This document shows, piece after piece, positions 43,701 to 52,816 of a stretch of DNA of 64,000 bases. The stretch covers positions 1 to 64,000 of the forward strand of contig NZ_CANMDB010000007.1 in the NCBI RefSeq assembly GCF_947496515.1, in the 5' to 3' direction. Position numbers and translations under genes: made by a program. Below the pieces are notes generated by a model. It ran no database searches. It worked only from the letters and a program-made list of their open reading frames with translations, and was not told where the DNA came from. Position 1 is the first letter of the stretch, and every line of letters starts with the position of its first letter. Source of the DNA: an uncultured Roseobacter sp. (GTDB taxonomy: Bacteria; Pseudomonadota; Alphaproteobacteria; Rhodobacterales; Rhodobacteraceae).

Positions 43701-45215
43701 GTGGCTGGTGACGCACTCAAGGTGAGCGGTTTGAAAAAATCGTTCGGCAAAAATCATGTACTGCGGGAGATTGATCTGACTCTTTCCGAGGGCAGCGTGA
43801 CTGTTTTGATGGGCGCGAACGGCGCCGGAAAATCCACGCTGGTCAAGGTGATCTGCGGACATCACCGCGCGGATGGTGGATCGGTTACACTGGCGGGGGA
43901 GGCATTCACGCCGGTGGATGCCGCCGATGCGATCGACAAGGGCGTGGTGACAGTGCACCAGTCGATCGATGATGGTGTCATCCCCGATCTGGACGTGGCC
44001 AACAACCTGATGCTCGACCGGCTGGTTGAACCAGGCCACGGTCTCTTTGTGCGCGAACGTCACCTGCGCGCGGAGGCGGCGAAAGTGGCCGCTGCGATGG
44101 GCATCCATGTGGATCTGCGCGCGCGGGTGTCGGACATGTCGGTCGCTGACCGCCAGATGATCGCCATCGCCCGCGCCATGGCGCGCGCGCCCCGTGTGCT
44201 GATACTCGATGAGCCGACATCATCCCTTTCCGCCGCTGAGGCCGACAGGCTTTTTGCGCTGATCGACCGGCTGCGCGGGCAGGGCGTTGCGGTGCTCTAT
44301 ATCTCGCACCGGATGTCAGACATCCGCCGCATCGCCGACCGCATCGTCGTGATGCGCGATGGCGCTATTTCCGGTGTCTTCGAGGGCGCGACGCTGGACT
44401 ACGAGGCTGCCGTGACGGCCATGCTCGGTCACCGCATGACGGATGTGGACGTCACCGTGCAAAGCGGGACAGAGCCGATCCTGGAGGTGTCCAATCTGAG
44501 CCTTTTCAACCGGTCGCAGCCCATTGATCTGACGGTGCGCGATGGGGAAGTGGTGGCGCTTGTCGGCCTTCTCGGCAGCGGCAAGAGCCGGCTGGCCGAG
44601 ATCCTCTTTGGCCTGTCGCAGCCCCGCTGTGGAGATATTCGGCTCAAGGGGCAACTCTACGCCCCACGTTCGGTCCGGGACGCCATTGCCCGGGGCGTCT
44701 TCATGTCGCCCAAGGACCGCGGCAGCAACGCGGTGGTGCCGAGTTTCGACATCGCCAACAACATGACGATCCCCTTCCTTGGGAGCTTCAGCACCGGGTC
44801 GATGCTGAAGACCGGACGGCAACGTGCGTGCGCGCGCGAGATGGTGGATGGTCTGGGTATCGTCTGCCAATCGACGGGCGACGATATCGGTACCTTGTCG
44901 GGCGGCAACCAGCAAAAGGTGATGATCGCCCGGTGGCTGCTGGAGCCTGCAACGGTGCTGTTGCTCGATGAACCCTTTCAGGGGGTCGACATTGGTGCCC
45001 GACGCGACATCGGCCATCAGATCCGCGCCAGCGCGGCGGGACGTGCGACCCTCGTTTTCCTCGCGGAGATCGACGAGGCGCTGGAGATCGCAGACCGCAT
45101 CGTGGTGATGAGTGAAGGCGCCATCGTCGGCGAACACATCAACGGTCAGGTCGACCTGACCGCGCTGGTCGCGGATTTCACCGGAACGGCACCTGCAACA
45201 GGCGTATCTCCATGA
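43701..45215 (+). CDS. Ribose-type ABC transporter ATPase (importer 3)
   Basis: A 504-residue double ATPase. First half: Walker A GANGAGKSTLVK, ADRQMIAIARAMARAPRV and Walker B LILDEPTSSLS. Second half: GLLGSGKSRLAEILFG, signature TLSGGNQQKVMIARWLLE and Walker B LLLDEPFQGVDIGA. I chose GTG 43701 because GGGAGGA sits 5 bases upstream and the domain starts directly after it (AGDALKVSGLKKSFGKNH). An open frame reaches back to 43470, but that part is antisense to mtnK. It overlaps the permease start by 4 bases. The likely cargo is 5-methylthioribose, 5-deoxyribose or a nucleoside precursor, by divergent pairing with mtnK. Confidence 0.92.
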   Translation: MAGDALKVSGLKKSFGKNHVLREIDLTLSEGSVTVLMGANGAGKSTLVKVICGHHRADGGSVTLAGEAFTPVDAADAIDKGVVTVHQSIDDGVIPDLDVANNLMLDRLVEPGHGLFVRERHLRAEAAKVAAAMGIHVDLRARVSDMSVADRQMIAIARAMARAPRVLILDEPTSSLSAAEADRLFALIDRLRGQGVAVLYISHRMSDIRRIADRIVVMRDGAISGVFEGATLDYEAAVTAMLGHRMTDVDVTVQSGTEPILEVSNLSLFNRSQPIDLTVRDGEVVALVGLLGSGKSRLAEILFGLSQPRCGDIRLKGQLYAPRSVRDAIARGVFMSPKDRGSNAVVPSFDIANNMTIPFLGSFSTGSMLKTGRQRACAREMVDGLGIVCQSTGDDIGTLSGGNQQKVMIARWLLEPATVLLLDEPFQGVDIGARRDIGHQIRASAAGRATLVFLAEIDEALEIADRIVVMSEGAIVGEHINGQVDLTALVADFTGTAPATGVSP

Positions 45216-46222
45216 GCAATCGGCTGCTCGATTTTGCCATTCGCTACGGCTTTCTCATCCTTCTTGTGGGGCTGATCGTGTACTTCAGCCTCGCGGCACC
45301 GGGCTTCTTCGGGCCCTTGTCCGCCGCCTTTGTGCTGCAATCGGTTGCGATCACCGGCATTCTCGCGCTCGGCGTGACCTGCACGCTTGTGGTTGGCGGG
45401 TTTGATCTTTCCATCGGCGCGGTTGCGACATCGGCGTTGATGCTCGCTGCGTATTCGATGGTGATCCTTGAGCACCCAACAGTGGTTGCCGTGGGCCTGT
45501 GCCTTGGCATGGGGGCGCTTGTGGGTCTGATCAACGGTCTGCTGATCGTCAAGTTCCGCGTGCCGGATCTGCTGGCGACGCTCGGCATGATGTTTCTGCT
45601 GATCGGATTGCAGCGCATCCCGACGCAGGGAAACTCCATCGCAACAGGGATGACGCTGCCCGGTGGCACAGTCGCGGAGGGGACCTTTTCTGCGGCCTTC
45701 CTCTGGCTCGGCAGGCACCGGTTTGACGTGATGATCGAGCGGCTGCTGCCCATGCCTGTGGTGATCTTTGTGGCCATCGCCGTGCTGATCTGGTTGTTCC
45801 TCGGCTTCACGCGCCACGGTCGGTTGATGTACGCCATCGGATCGAATGCGCGGGCCGCAGGCCTCGTGGGCACGCCTGTCAACCGCTACAAGATCGCGGC
45901 TTATATGATTTCCGGTGTGACCGCCTCTATCGGAGGCATTCTGCTTGCCGCACGACTGGGCCGGGGCGATATTGCCAGCGGCAACAACCTGCTGCTCGAC
46001 AGCGTCGCCGCAGCGCTCATCGGCTTTGCCGTGCTGGGCGCGGCACGGCCCAACGCCTTCGGGACCGCGATGGGCGCGCTTTTCGTGGGGATCCTGCTGC
46101 AGGGCATGACGATGATGAACGCGCCCTACTACACCCAGGATTTCGTAAAGGGCGCCGTTCTGGTCGCCGCGCTCGTTTTCACATTCTACCTGTCCTCGCG
46201 CCGCACGGGCACGGGGCATTGA
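45212..46222 (+). CDS. Ribose-type ABC transporter permease (importer 3)
   Basis: A 336-residue RbsC-like membrane protein. Diagnostic segments are GVTCTLVVGGFDLSIGAVAT, FRVPDLLATLGMMFLLIG, RLMYAIGSNARAAGLVGTPV (ATPase contact loop) and AVLGAARPNAFGTAMGALFV. It is coupled to the ATPase gene by ATGA and followed by the binding-protein gene. As the only permease it should work as a homodimer. Confidence 0.92.
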   Translation: MSNRLLDFAIRYGFLILLVGLIVYFSLAAPGFFGPLSAAFVLQSVAITGILALGVTCTLVVGGFDLSIGAVATSALMLAAYSMVILEHPTVVAVGLCLGMGALVGLINGLLIVKFRVPDLLATLGMMFLLIGLQRIPTQGNSIATGMTLPGGTVAEGTFSAAFLWLGRHRFDVMIERLLPMPVVIFVAIAVLIWLFLGFTRHGRLMYAIGSNARAAGLVGTPVNRYKIAAYMISGVTASIGGILLAARLGRGDIASGNNLLLDSVAAALIGFAVLGAARPNAFGTAMGALFVGILLQGMTMMNAPYYTQDFVKGAVLVAALVFTFYLSSRRTGTGH

Positions 46223-46247
46223 GTATCAGCAATAGGGAGGACTCATT

Positions 46248-47288
46248 ATGCTGAGACGTCACTTCATGGCCCTTGCGGGCGTGGCAGGCTTCGCGCTTGG
46301 CGCCGGGACTGCGGCAGCGCAGGACGCCCCTGCACCCCTGGATAACCCCGGCGACGTGACCATCGCGCTGGTGCGCTATCTGTCGACGGGAGATTTCTTT
46401 CAGGCCTATCTGTCGGGCGTCGAGACACAGGCCGCAGCGCTTGGGGTGAACCTACGGGTTCTCGACAGCCGTCAGGACGCGGCACTGCAGGCCGATATGG
46501 TCGATCAGGCCATCGCCCTTGGGGTGGACGGGATCATCATTCAGCACGGGTTGACCGAATCCATGCGCGACGCAGCGCAGCGCGCGGTGGACGCCGGTAT
46601 CAAGGTCGTGGCCTTCGATGTGAACGTCGAAAATGAGGCCATCCCCCAGATCGAGCAGTCGGATTACCTGCTGGGTAAGATGGCGCTTGACCAGGCGATT
46701 TCGGACAATGGCGACAGCTTTGCGGCAGGCTATGTCTACGTGCCCGGAATTGCGCCGCTGGATCGTCGTCACGTGGCTTGGGAAGAGATCAAGGAGGCGA
46801 ACTCCGGCATCTCGGAAGAAGCGCGGATCGGCACTCTTGATAACCCGATTGCCAACGCCAACGCGAACCAGGCGCGCGCGGCACTTCAGGCCAATCCGAA
46901 TATTTCGGTCTTCTTCGCGCCCTATAACGAGTTTGCCAAAGGGGTGAAGATCGCCGCCGACGAGTTGGGGATCAGTGGTGACATGAGCATCTATTCCGCG
47001 GATATCTCGACCGCTGACATTGCGCTCATGCGCGAAGCGGGCAGCGCGTGGAAAGCCACCGTTGCAACGAACCCGGCGGTCGTCGGCGAGGTGTCGGTGC
47101 GGGCCCTCGCGCTGATGCTCGCGGGTGAAGATCCCGGTGCCTCGGTGATCGTTCCGCCAACGCTGATCACACAGTCGTTCCTTAACGAAAACGACATCCG
47201 CAACATGGAAGACCTTGGCGAGAAGATGCCCCAGTTCCAGCATGCAGATGTGGCAATGGCCGACTGGATCCGCTTGCCTGAACGCTAA
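46248..47288 (+). CDS. Ribose-type ABC transporter, periplasmic binding protein (importer 3)
   Basis: A 346-residue protein with a signal peptide (ALAGVAGFALGAGTAAAQ). It has the RbsB-like fold: VTIALVRYLSTGDFFQAYLS, MVDQAIALGVDGIIIQHGL, GIKVVAFDVNVENEAIPQIE and SIYSADISTADIALMREAGS. A GGGAGGAC site lies before the ATG. It is the last gene of importer 3, while in the other two importers the binding protein is first. A hairpin follows 8 bases after the stop. The ligand is inferred from the divergent mtnK-mtnA-aldolase operon. Confidence 0.88.
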   Translation: MLRRHFMALAGVAGFALGAGTAAAQDAPAPLDNPGDVTIALVRYLSTGDFFQAYLSGVETQAAALGVNLRVLDSRQDAALQADMVDQAIALGVDGIIIQHGLTESMRDAAQRAVDAGIKVVAFDVNVENEAIPQIEQSDYLLGKMALDQAISDNGDSFAAGYVYVPGIAPLDRRHVAWEEIKEANSGISEEARIGTLDNPIANANANQARAALQANPNISVFFAPYNEFAKGVKIAADELGISGDMSIYSADISTADIALMREAGSAWKATVATNPAVVGEVSVRALALMLAGEDPGASVIVPPTLITQSFLNENDIRNMEDLGEKMPQFQHADVAMADWIRLPER

Positions 47289-47296
47289 ACGCAACC

Positions 47297-47327
47297 GATA
47301 CGGTCTTGCCGGTGTCGAGGCCGTATC
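47297..47327 (+). terminator. Hairpin after importer 3
   Basis: A 12-bp stem (GATACGG... at 47297-47308 with ...CCGTATC ending at 47327, including two G-U pairs) with a CCGGTGT loop begins 8 bases after the binding-protein stop. It lacks a T run but is well placed to end the importer transcript. Confidence 0.6.
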
Positions 47328-47807
47328 AACCCCCGCAAATAGCCCGATCCATCAGCGACCAGCCCTGACGGGTCAGCGCTGATTTGCTCCCCCCAATGGT
47401 TGCTTCTTGCCGCCCGGGGGGGGGCAGATCGTCTTGGGGAAAGATCAGCAATACAAGTACAGGTCATTCATAAAGCTGACCCATGTTTTTGGTGTCGGGC
47501 AGTGTCATGGCAGCGATGTCCATAAGACCATAAAGCGCGTGCCGAGATGACTGCGGTTTTTCGTGGGTGGCCCGTTTTATGGGTGTCTTGCACGGCACGA
47601 TGTTTGGATCGGGAGGACTTTGAAGCCCTCTGAGTTTTTGTTGTCACTGCCCGATGCCTAAGCGGATGTGGGCGTGCAGGGGTAGGCGGGTCTGAAAGCA
47701 CGCCTCAACAGTCCAGCAGGAAACTTCACGAGCAACGGTGCCAACTGACAGAAACACACCATCGAGACGGTTTTGCCCGACAGTCACGATGTCCGTGACA
47801 CTGCCTG
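47328..47807. other. Gene-free stretch between convergent operons
   Basis: Nearly 500 bases with only short frames. A minus-strand frame at 47644-47877 (REVSCWTVEACFQTRLPLHA) overlaps the end of the SDR gene and was not recognised; it could be a scrap of an older gene. A run of nine G residues at about 47418-47426 stands out. No promoter was assigned. Confidence 0.4.
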
Positions 47808-48569
47808 TCACAACTGAATACCTTTGGTCAGCGCGCCATCGATCACCAAATTGGTCCCTGTCGTGAACCCGGAACATGGGGCTGACAGAAAGGCCACGCC
47901 TGCTGCAATCTCCTCCGGTGTCCCCATGCGACCCGTGGGATTCAGCGCCATGGCTTCGGCGAAAAGCTCCGGGTTGCCTTCCTCGATCTGCTCCCAGATT
48001 CCACCCGGAAAATAGGTGTTCCCGGGCGAAACCGTATTGGCCCGAATGCCTTTTGCCGCCAGTTTGTAAGCCAGTCCTTGCGCGTAATGCACCAGCGCCG
48101 CCTTGAAGGCACCATAGGCCGGGCCGGTAAAGTCAACCTCGCGCCCTGATACCGAGGAAATCAGCGTGATCGCGGCATGCTCTGATTTCTCCAGCCACGG
48201 CATGGCGGCGTTTACCAGCCGCACCGAATGCATCATGTCAGTCTCAAAGCCTGCCTGCCAGGCTGCCTCATCATCGGCCACGGCCAGCGCAGAGACATTT
48301 GCGACCACGATGTCGATGCCGCCCAGTGCGTCGGCACTATCCGATACCCATTGCGCCAGCGCGCCTTTGTCGGCCACATCCACCGGTGCACCAAAGCAGG
48401 TTTGACCATGGGCTTTGAGCCCTTCGACCGCAGCGTCAACCTCCGCTGTGTTGCGCGCGCAGATGGACACGTTTGCGCCCTCCCGCGCCATCAGATCGGC
48501 GCAGCGCTGCCCGATCCCCTTGCTGCCACCGGTGATGAGGACATTCAGCCCCTTCAGTCCCAGATCCAT
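47808..48569 (-). CDS. SDR-family oxidoreductase
   Basis: A 253-residue classical SDR. The cofactor motif TGGSKGIGQ lies at residues 13-21, an NVS variant of the NNAG motif at 91-93 (IVVANVSAL), the active-site Ser in TLISSVSGRE and Tyr152/Lys156 in GPAYGAFKAALVHYA. The C-terminal RMGTPEEIAAGVAFLSAPCS and GTNLVIDGALTKG are typical. It is the last gene of the leftward amide operon, 13 bases after the formamidase gene. The substrate is unknown. Alternatively it may belong to an unrelated pathway co-transcribed with the amide genes. Confidence 0.88.
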   Translation of the reverse strand: MDLGLKGLNVLITGGSKGIGQRCADLMAREGANVSICARNTAEVDAAVEGLKAHGQTCFGAPVDVADKGALAQWVSDSADALGGIDIVVANVSALAVADDEAAWQAGFETDMMHSVRLVNAAMPWLEKSEHAAITLISSVSGREVDFTGPAYGAFKAALVHYAQGLAYKLAAKGIRANTVSPGNTYFPGGIWEQIEEGNPELFAEAMALNPTGRMGTPEEIAAGVAFLSAPCSGFTTGTNLVIDGALTKGIQL

Positions 48570-48582
48570 GTTAGTCCCCTTT

Positions 48583-49569
48583 TCAAACCAGATAGCGTTT
48601 CAGTATCGACGCCCCGACCGAGTATTTCGGATCGACCATATTGCCCAACCGCACCTTGCCGCACATGGTCAGAAGCATGTAGGCCTCTTCCTCGGATTGG
48701 CCGGTTTCAGCGGCCACCCACCGCACCAGTTCCCGGTACGCGATGCGAGAGGCATCCTCCAGCGGACGGGCGCTGCCGATGAACATCATCTCCTCTTCCG
48801 TCTCAAGTTGGGGCCAGGCGTTGCCGTGCCCCTTGATCAGGTCGATGTGCAAAACGACCGTGGCCGGGATCTCCAACGCCACCCCGCAGAGCTCTCCGTC
48901 GCCCTGGATGGCGTGGCAATCGCCGACGTAGAGATAGCCGCCGGGGGTGTTCACCGGCAGGTAGATAATCGAGCCGGGGGCCACATCCGGCAGGTCCATG
49001 TTCCCGCCGTAGTAGTCCGGCTGCAGCGAGGAGATCGCCTCGATTTCGGGCGCAGTGCCGATGGTCCCGATAAAGGGCTCATAGGGCAGCGTCAGCGTCT
49101 CGGACCAATGCACGCCTGCCTCATCGACCACCACCTTCTTGACGATTTCGGGCAAAGGCGCGTTCAGCATCGCCGTCTGACCGGTTGATACCAGCCCGCC
49201 GAATTCGGGGATCAGGCAAGTGGTGCCCACAGGCTGCGGGCCGCGCGGGCTGACGGAGATGATCCGCACCGCCAGCGCATCGCCCTTTTCCGCGCCGCGC
49301 ACATGAATGGGACCCGATTGCGGATTGAGGAAGGGGAATTGCAGAACCTGCGATGGCTTGTCGGCCTCGGTGCGGACCTTGCCTTCAAAGGCGTCATGGG
49401 TTTCCACCGTAACGACGGCACCGGGATCGACCTCAAGCACCGGATCAGCGTAGGGGCCGTAGACATAGTGAAAGGTCTTCTGATCCTCGATTGTCAGGCT
49501 GTGTTCGGCGCCCACAACGCCTGCCGCGACACCATTTGTGCCCATGATTGAGTGTTTCAGCCAATCCAT
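48583..49569 (-). CDS. Acetamidase/formamidase family protein
   Basis: A 328-residue FmdA/AmdA-family amidohydrolase. Segments are GVVGAEHSLTIEDQKTFHYV, GPIHVRGAEKGDALAVRI, FGGLVSTGQTAMLNAPLPEI, GGNMDLPDVAPGSIIYLPVN and VGDCHAIQGDGELCGVALEI, which carries the conserved D, H, E and C cluster. It hydrolyses formamide or short-chain amides to acid and ammonia in the cytoplasm. It lies in a leftward gene set with amidases and an amide/urea-type ABC importer, matching the Fmd arrangement of methylotrophs. Start ATG 49569. Confidence 0.9.
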   Translation of the reverse strand: MDWLKHSIMGTNGVAAGVVGAEHSLTIEDQKTFHYVYGPYADPVLEVDPGAVVTVETHDAFEGKVRTEADKPSQVLQFPFLNPQSGPIHVRGAEKGDALAVRIISVSPRGPQPVGTTCLIPEFGGLVSTGQTAMLNAPLPEIVKKVVVDEAGVHWSETLTLPYEPFIGTIGTAPEIEAISSLQPDYYGGNMDLPDVAPGSIIYLPVNTPGGYLYVGDCHAIQGDGELCGVALEIPATVVLHIDLIKGHGNAWPQLETEEEMMFIGSARPLEDASRIAYRELVRWVAAETGQSEEEAYMLLTMCGKVRLGNMVDPKYSVGASILKRYLV

Positions 49570-49665
49570 ATGTTCGCTCCCCTATCCGGTCTTTGATGTA
49601 TCACAGGTCTGTGCACTGCATCCTGCCGACCAGCCTCCGCTCGGCGGGCGGTCGCTTGTGCCAAC

Positions 49666-50130
49666 TCACTCTGTTTCCATGGGAAAACGCTCGCCCGCTA
49701 CCGGTGCCCGGCCCGGCAGCCAGGTCTCGTGAATGTAGGACCATGCAACACCAAGCGGGGCGCCTCTGTCGGCGGTATAGAGCACGGTCGAAAGCCTTGC
49801 CGAACTCTGATCGCCCAGATCGTGCCATTCCTCGTAGCTGACCAGCGCATGGTCCTCCCACTGCTGCAGAATGACCGTATTTTCCATGCGGATCACAAAG
49901 GTATCGCCCTGCTCTGCCAATGCGCCATGAGTGCTTTCGAACTCGCTGAGCAGGGCAGCGCGTTCCGCGACGGTCCCGAGCGGGCTGATGACGCGGCAGG
50001 GGTCTGCGAGGGCCGTGGCGAACGGGGCAAACCCCTCCGATGTGCGCGGCAATGTCCCCCGCAACCAGTCCTGCAAGAAGACATGAAGCCGGTCGGCCTC
50101 CTGCACGCAGCGTCTAGCGAGATCATCCAT
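49666..50130 (-). CDS. NTF2-like (SnoaL/DUF4440-type) protein
   Basis: A 154-residue protein. Its pattern is an N-terminal helix followed by curved sheet strands (TFVIRMENTVILQQWEDHAL, SYEEWHDLGDQSSARLSTVL, PLGVAWSYIHETWLPG), which matches the NTF2-like alpha+beta cone found in SnoaL and DUF4440 proteins. No catalytic residues can be assigned. It overlaps the ABM-domain gene by 8 bases, so the two are translated together. It may act on or bind a small organic molecule of the nitrile/amide pathway; this is inference. Confidence 0.6.
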   Translation of the reverse strand: MDDLARRCVQEADRLHVFLQDWLRGTLPRTSEGFAPFATALADPCRVISPLGTVAERAALLSEFESTHGALAEQGDTFVIRMENTVILQQWEDHALVSYEEWHDLGDQSSARLSTVLYTADRGAPLGVAWSYIHETWLPGRAPVAGERFPMETE

Positions 50131-50422
50131 GGGCCGTCACCTCACGGCAGGTATGCAACACCACATCTCCGGTGATCAGCGTTTCGGCCAGGGCAAAGAA
50201 TTTTGCGACGGCCTCCGACCCGTTGTGGAGATCCTTGGCGGCCTCGTCGGTGAAGCGCTCGTAGGTCGTGAAGATCGCCGGGTCGTCCAGGCTTTGTGAG
50301 ACGTGAAATCCAATCGTCTCCGGCTCATGCGCGGCAACATGGTCCGCGACGTCAAACAGCGCGGCGCGTAACGCGGTCTCTTGCCCCGCCTTCGCGCGGA
50401 TGATGGCCGTGATGGTGATCAT
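50123..50422 (-). CDS. ABM-domain protein, putative quinol/antibiotic-biosynthesis-type monooxygenase
   Basis: A 99-residue protein of the dimeric alpha/beta-barrel ABM fold. MITITAIIRAKAGQETALRA is the first strand and helix, HEPETIGFHVSQSLDDPAIF and TTYERFTDEAAKDLHNGSEA the second repeat. The family includes YgiN-like quinol monooxygenases. I chose ATG 50422, which begins directly with the domain; the frame is open to 50455 but adds no homology. It lies between an amidase gene and an NTF2-like gene in the same leftward operon. Its role there is unknown. Confidence 0.8.
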   Translation of the reverse strand: MITITAIIRAKAGQETALRAALFDVADHVAAHEPETIGFHVSQSLDDPAIFTTYERFTDEAAKDLHNGSEAVAKFFALAETLITGDVVLHTCREVTAHG

Positions 50423-50486
50423 ATGTGTTCTCTGCCAAGGCGGACCCTGCGCCACCCATCGCTGTGGCTGGCGCAGGGTCCATCTC

Positions 50487-52046
50487 TCATTCCGCGGGGG
50501 TCAGCTCCGGTTCCGCTGCGGCGGGTTTTGCCGCCGTGCCGGTCCAGTCAACCGTCGCTTCAAAGGCGGCTGCCGCGGCATAGATCGTGCTTTCGGTGTA
50601 GTCCGCACCCGTCAGCATGAGGCCCACGGGCAGCCCGTCGACCTCGCCGCAGGGGATCGACATGGACGGATGGCCCGTGACGTCGAACTGCGAGGTATTG
50701 GCGATCATCTCGAACGCCCGGGCAATCACCTCCGAGATCGGCGCGCCCGGTTCGGGCAGTTTCGACGCGGTGATCGGCAGGGTCGGCATCAACAGCAAAT
50801 CATAGTCGGCAAAGACCGCATCATAGGCCGCCTTGATCTTGCGAGACAGGTTCTGCGCCTTGGCATAGTAGCGTCCGTTGTAGTGGTCGATGCCGTATTG
50901 GCCGATCAGCATGCAGATCTTGAGGCTTTCGGAAAGGTCATCCGCCTTGCCGCGCCAGTTCGCATGGAAATCTATCAGGCCCACGTCATAGGCGCCCTTC
51001 CAGTTCATGCCCATGCCGTTGCCCTGCATCATCTGCCATTGCAGGCCCTCGATGGCGATGGGCCCCCAGACCGCGGCGGCGAGCAGGTGTTCGGGGATCG
51101 AGATTTCCTCGACCGTCGCACCGAGTCCGCGGTAGGTTTCCGCGGCTTCCTTCACAGCGTCCGCCACGCCCGGCATCATGTTGCCCGCGACAAACCCTTC
51201 CTTCAGCACGCCGATCTTCATCCCCGAGACGCCGCGGTCCAGCGCATCGGTATAGCTGTCGACCTTGGGCGCGTACTGGCGCGGGTCCAGCCCGTCGGCG
51301 CCGGCCAGCACCTCCAGCATCAGCGCGTTATCGGCAACGGACATGGTCATGGGGCCTGTGTGATCAATGGTGCTCTCGATCGGCATGACGCCGGTATAGG
51401 GAACCAGCCCGTGGGTGGCCTTCATCCCGGCGATGCCACAGTAAGAGGCTGGCATCCGGATCGAACCGCCCTGATCGCCGCCGATGGCCATATCGACCTC
51501 GCCCGCGGCCACCAGCGCGGCACTGCCCGAAGACGACCCCCCCGCCGAATAGCCCATCCGCCGGGGGTTATGCACCATCGAGGGCTTCGAGGTATGGCTG
51601 CCGCCCGAGAGGCAGAAGTATTCGCAGACCGCCTTGCCCGTGATCGTGGCACCTTCGTCCAGCATTCGGGTCACGATGGTCGCATCTGCCACCGGCACAA
51701 AACCTTCGAGCGTCGAGGCGCCGTTGGTCATCGGCACGCCTGCCAGGGCCACATTGTCCTTGAGCGCGACGGTCTTGCCCTTGAGCTTGCCGTCGGAAGC
51801 GCCTTTGACCTCGACCTTGCGCGCCCAGGCGCCATAGGGGTTTTCGTCCGCTCCGGGCGCATAACCCGAGGTGCGCGGGTAGGCGACCGGCGGGGTGTAA
51901 TCAGGCTCCGCATCGACGACATCGTAGGCATCTAGGTTGGGCTGCATCAGCGTGTGGTATTCTTCGGCCTCCGCCCGCGTCAGGGTCATCCCCAGCCCTG
52001 ACGCTATCTCGAGAAGTTTTTCAACGCTTGGTCTTGTGATGGACAT
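50487..52046 (-). CDS. Amidase-signature amidase 1
   Basis: A 519-residue amidase. The catalytic triad of the family is visible: Lys96 in [10 protein letters not shown], cis-Ser171 in [11 protein letters not shown] and nucleophile Ser195 in [10 protein letters not shown]. It has no signal peptide, so it is cytoplasmic. GAGGAGA precedes the ATG at 52046 by 6 bases. It is about as long as and clearly similar to the second amidase at 56798-58318 (both have EYFC/EYYC and the THGLVPYTG segment). It should convert amides formed by nitrile hydratase to carboxylic acid and ammonia. The gene follows the ABC importer genes in the leftward operon. Confidence 0.92.
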   Translation of the reverse strand: MSITRPSVEKLLEIASGLGMTLTRAEAEEYHTLMQPNLDAYDVVDAEPDYTPPVAYPRTSGYAPGADENPYGAWARKVEVKGASDGKLKGKTVALKDNVALAGVPMTNGASTLEGFVPVADATIVTRMLDEGATITGKAVCEYFCLSGGSHTSKPSMVHNPRRMGYSAGGSSSGSAALVAAGEVDMAIGGDQGGSIRMPASYCGIAGMKATHGLVPYTGVMPIESTIDHTGPMTMSVADNALMLEVLAGADGLDPRQYAPKVDSYTDALDRGVSGMKIGVLKEGFVAGNMMPGVADAVKEAAETYRGLGATVEEISIPEHLLAAAVWGPIAIEGLQWQMMQGNGMGMNWKGAYDVGLIDFHANWRGKADDLSESLKICMLIGQYGIDHYNGRYYAKAQNLSRKIKAAYDAVFADYDLLLMPTLPITASKLPEPGAPISEVIARAFEMIANTSQFDVTGHPSMSIPCGEVDGLPVGLMLTGADYTESTIYAAAAAFEATVDWTGTAAKPAAAEPELTPAE

Positions 52047-52108
52047 GGATCGTCTCCTCTGGATCGGTTTCGGTGTGGTGCAGCGCATCTCGCGCCGCGG
52101 GAGTGTGT

Positions 52109-52816
52109 TCAGGCCGTTGTCATGCCAACGAATTCGGCCACGGTTTCCGGGTTCTTGAGGTCTTGCGGCGACAGCTCGCCGGTGATGGCGCCTTTTTGGA
52201 TAATCAGCACCCGGCTTGACAAAGCCGCGATAAAGTCGAGGTTCTGCTCCACCAGCACCAGCGACAGGCCGCGCGCGCGCAGGGCCTTGAGCGTGTCCAC
52301 GATCTCTTCGAGGATCGAGGGCTGAATGCCTTCGGTAGGCTCATCCAGCAGCATCAGCCTGGGCCGGGCGCAGAGGCACCGGGCGAGCGCCAGCAACTGC
52401 TGCTCACCGCCCGAGAGCGCGCCGCCACGCCGGTCCAGCAGCCTTTGCAGGCGCGGAAACAGGCTCAGGATGTCATCCAGCAAGGCGGCATCTTCCTTGG
52501 CACTGCCCGCCATCCCCATGCGCAGGTTTTCCTGCACGCTGAGATCGGGAAAGATCTGCCGCCCCTGAGGTACCAGCCCCAGACCGGCCAGCGCGCGTTT
52601 ATGCGGCGGCAGATGCGTGATGTCCTGACCGCCAAAGCGGACGGTCCCGCCCGTTGCGGGCAGGTGACCCATCAAGGTCTTCATCAGAGTGGTCTTGCCC
52701 ATGCCGTTATGGCCCAGGATCCCCAGAAACTCGCCCTCAGCCACGCCGAGCGTGACACCTGCGAGGATCGGGATACGGCCATAGCCGGAGCGGAGCGCGT
52801 CGACTTCCAAAATCAT
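52109..52816 (-). CDS. Branched-chain amino acid/urea/amide-type ABC ATPase (LivF-like)
   Basis: A 235-residue ATPase. Walker [31 protein letters not shown] (typical LivF Q-loop), signature [17 protein letters not shown] and Walker [15 protein letters not shown] are intact. [18 protein letters not shown] closes it. It pairs with the LivG-like ATPase just upstream, overlapping it by 4 bases. In the Urt and Fmd systems these two ATPases power import of urea or short-chain amides, which the surrounding amidases suggest here. Confidence 0.92.
   Translation of the reverse strand: MILEVDALRSGYGRIPILAGVTLGVAEGEFLGILGHNGMGKTTLMKTLMGHLPATGGTVRFGGQDITHLPPHKRALAGLGLVPQGRQIFPDLSVQENLRMGMAGSAKEDAALLDDILSLFPRLQRLLDRRGGALSGGEQQLLALARCLCARPRLMLLDEPTEGIQPSILEEIVDTLKALRARGLSLVLVEQNLDFIAALSSRVLIIQKGAITGELSPQDLKNPETVAEFVGMTTA

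Noticed and set aside
50400-51935. A 511-residue plus-strand open frame
   Set aside because: It is antisense to amidase 1, whose catalytic triad and ribosome site are clear.
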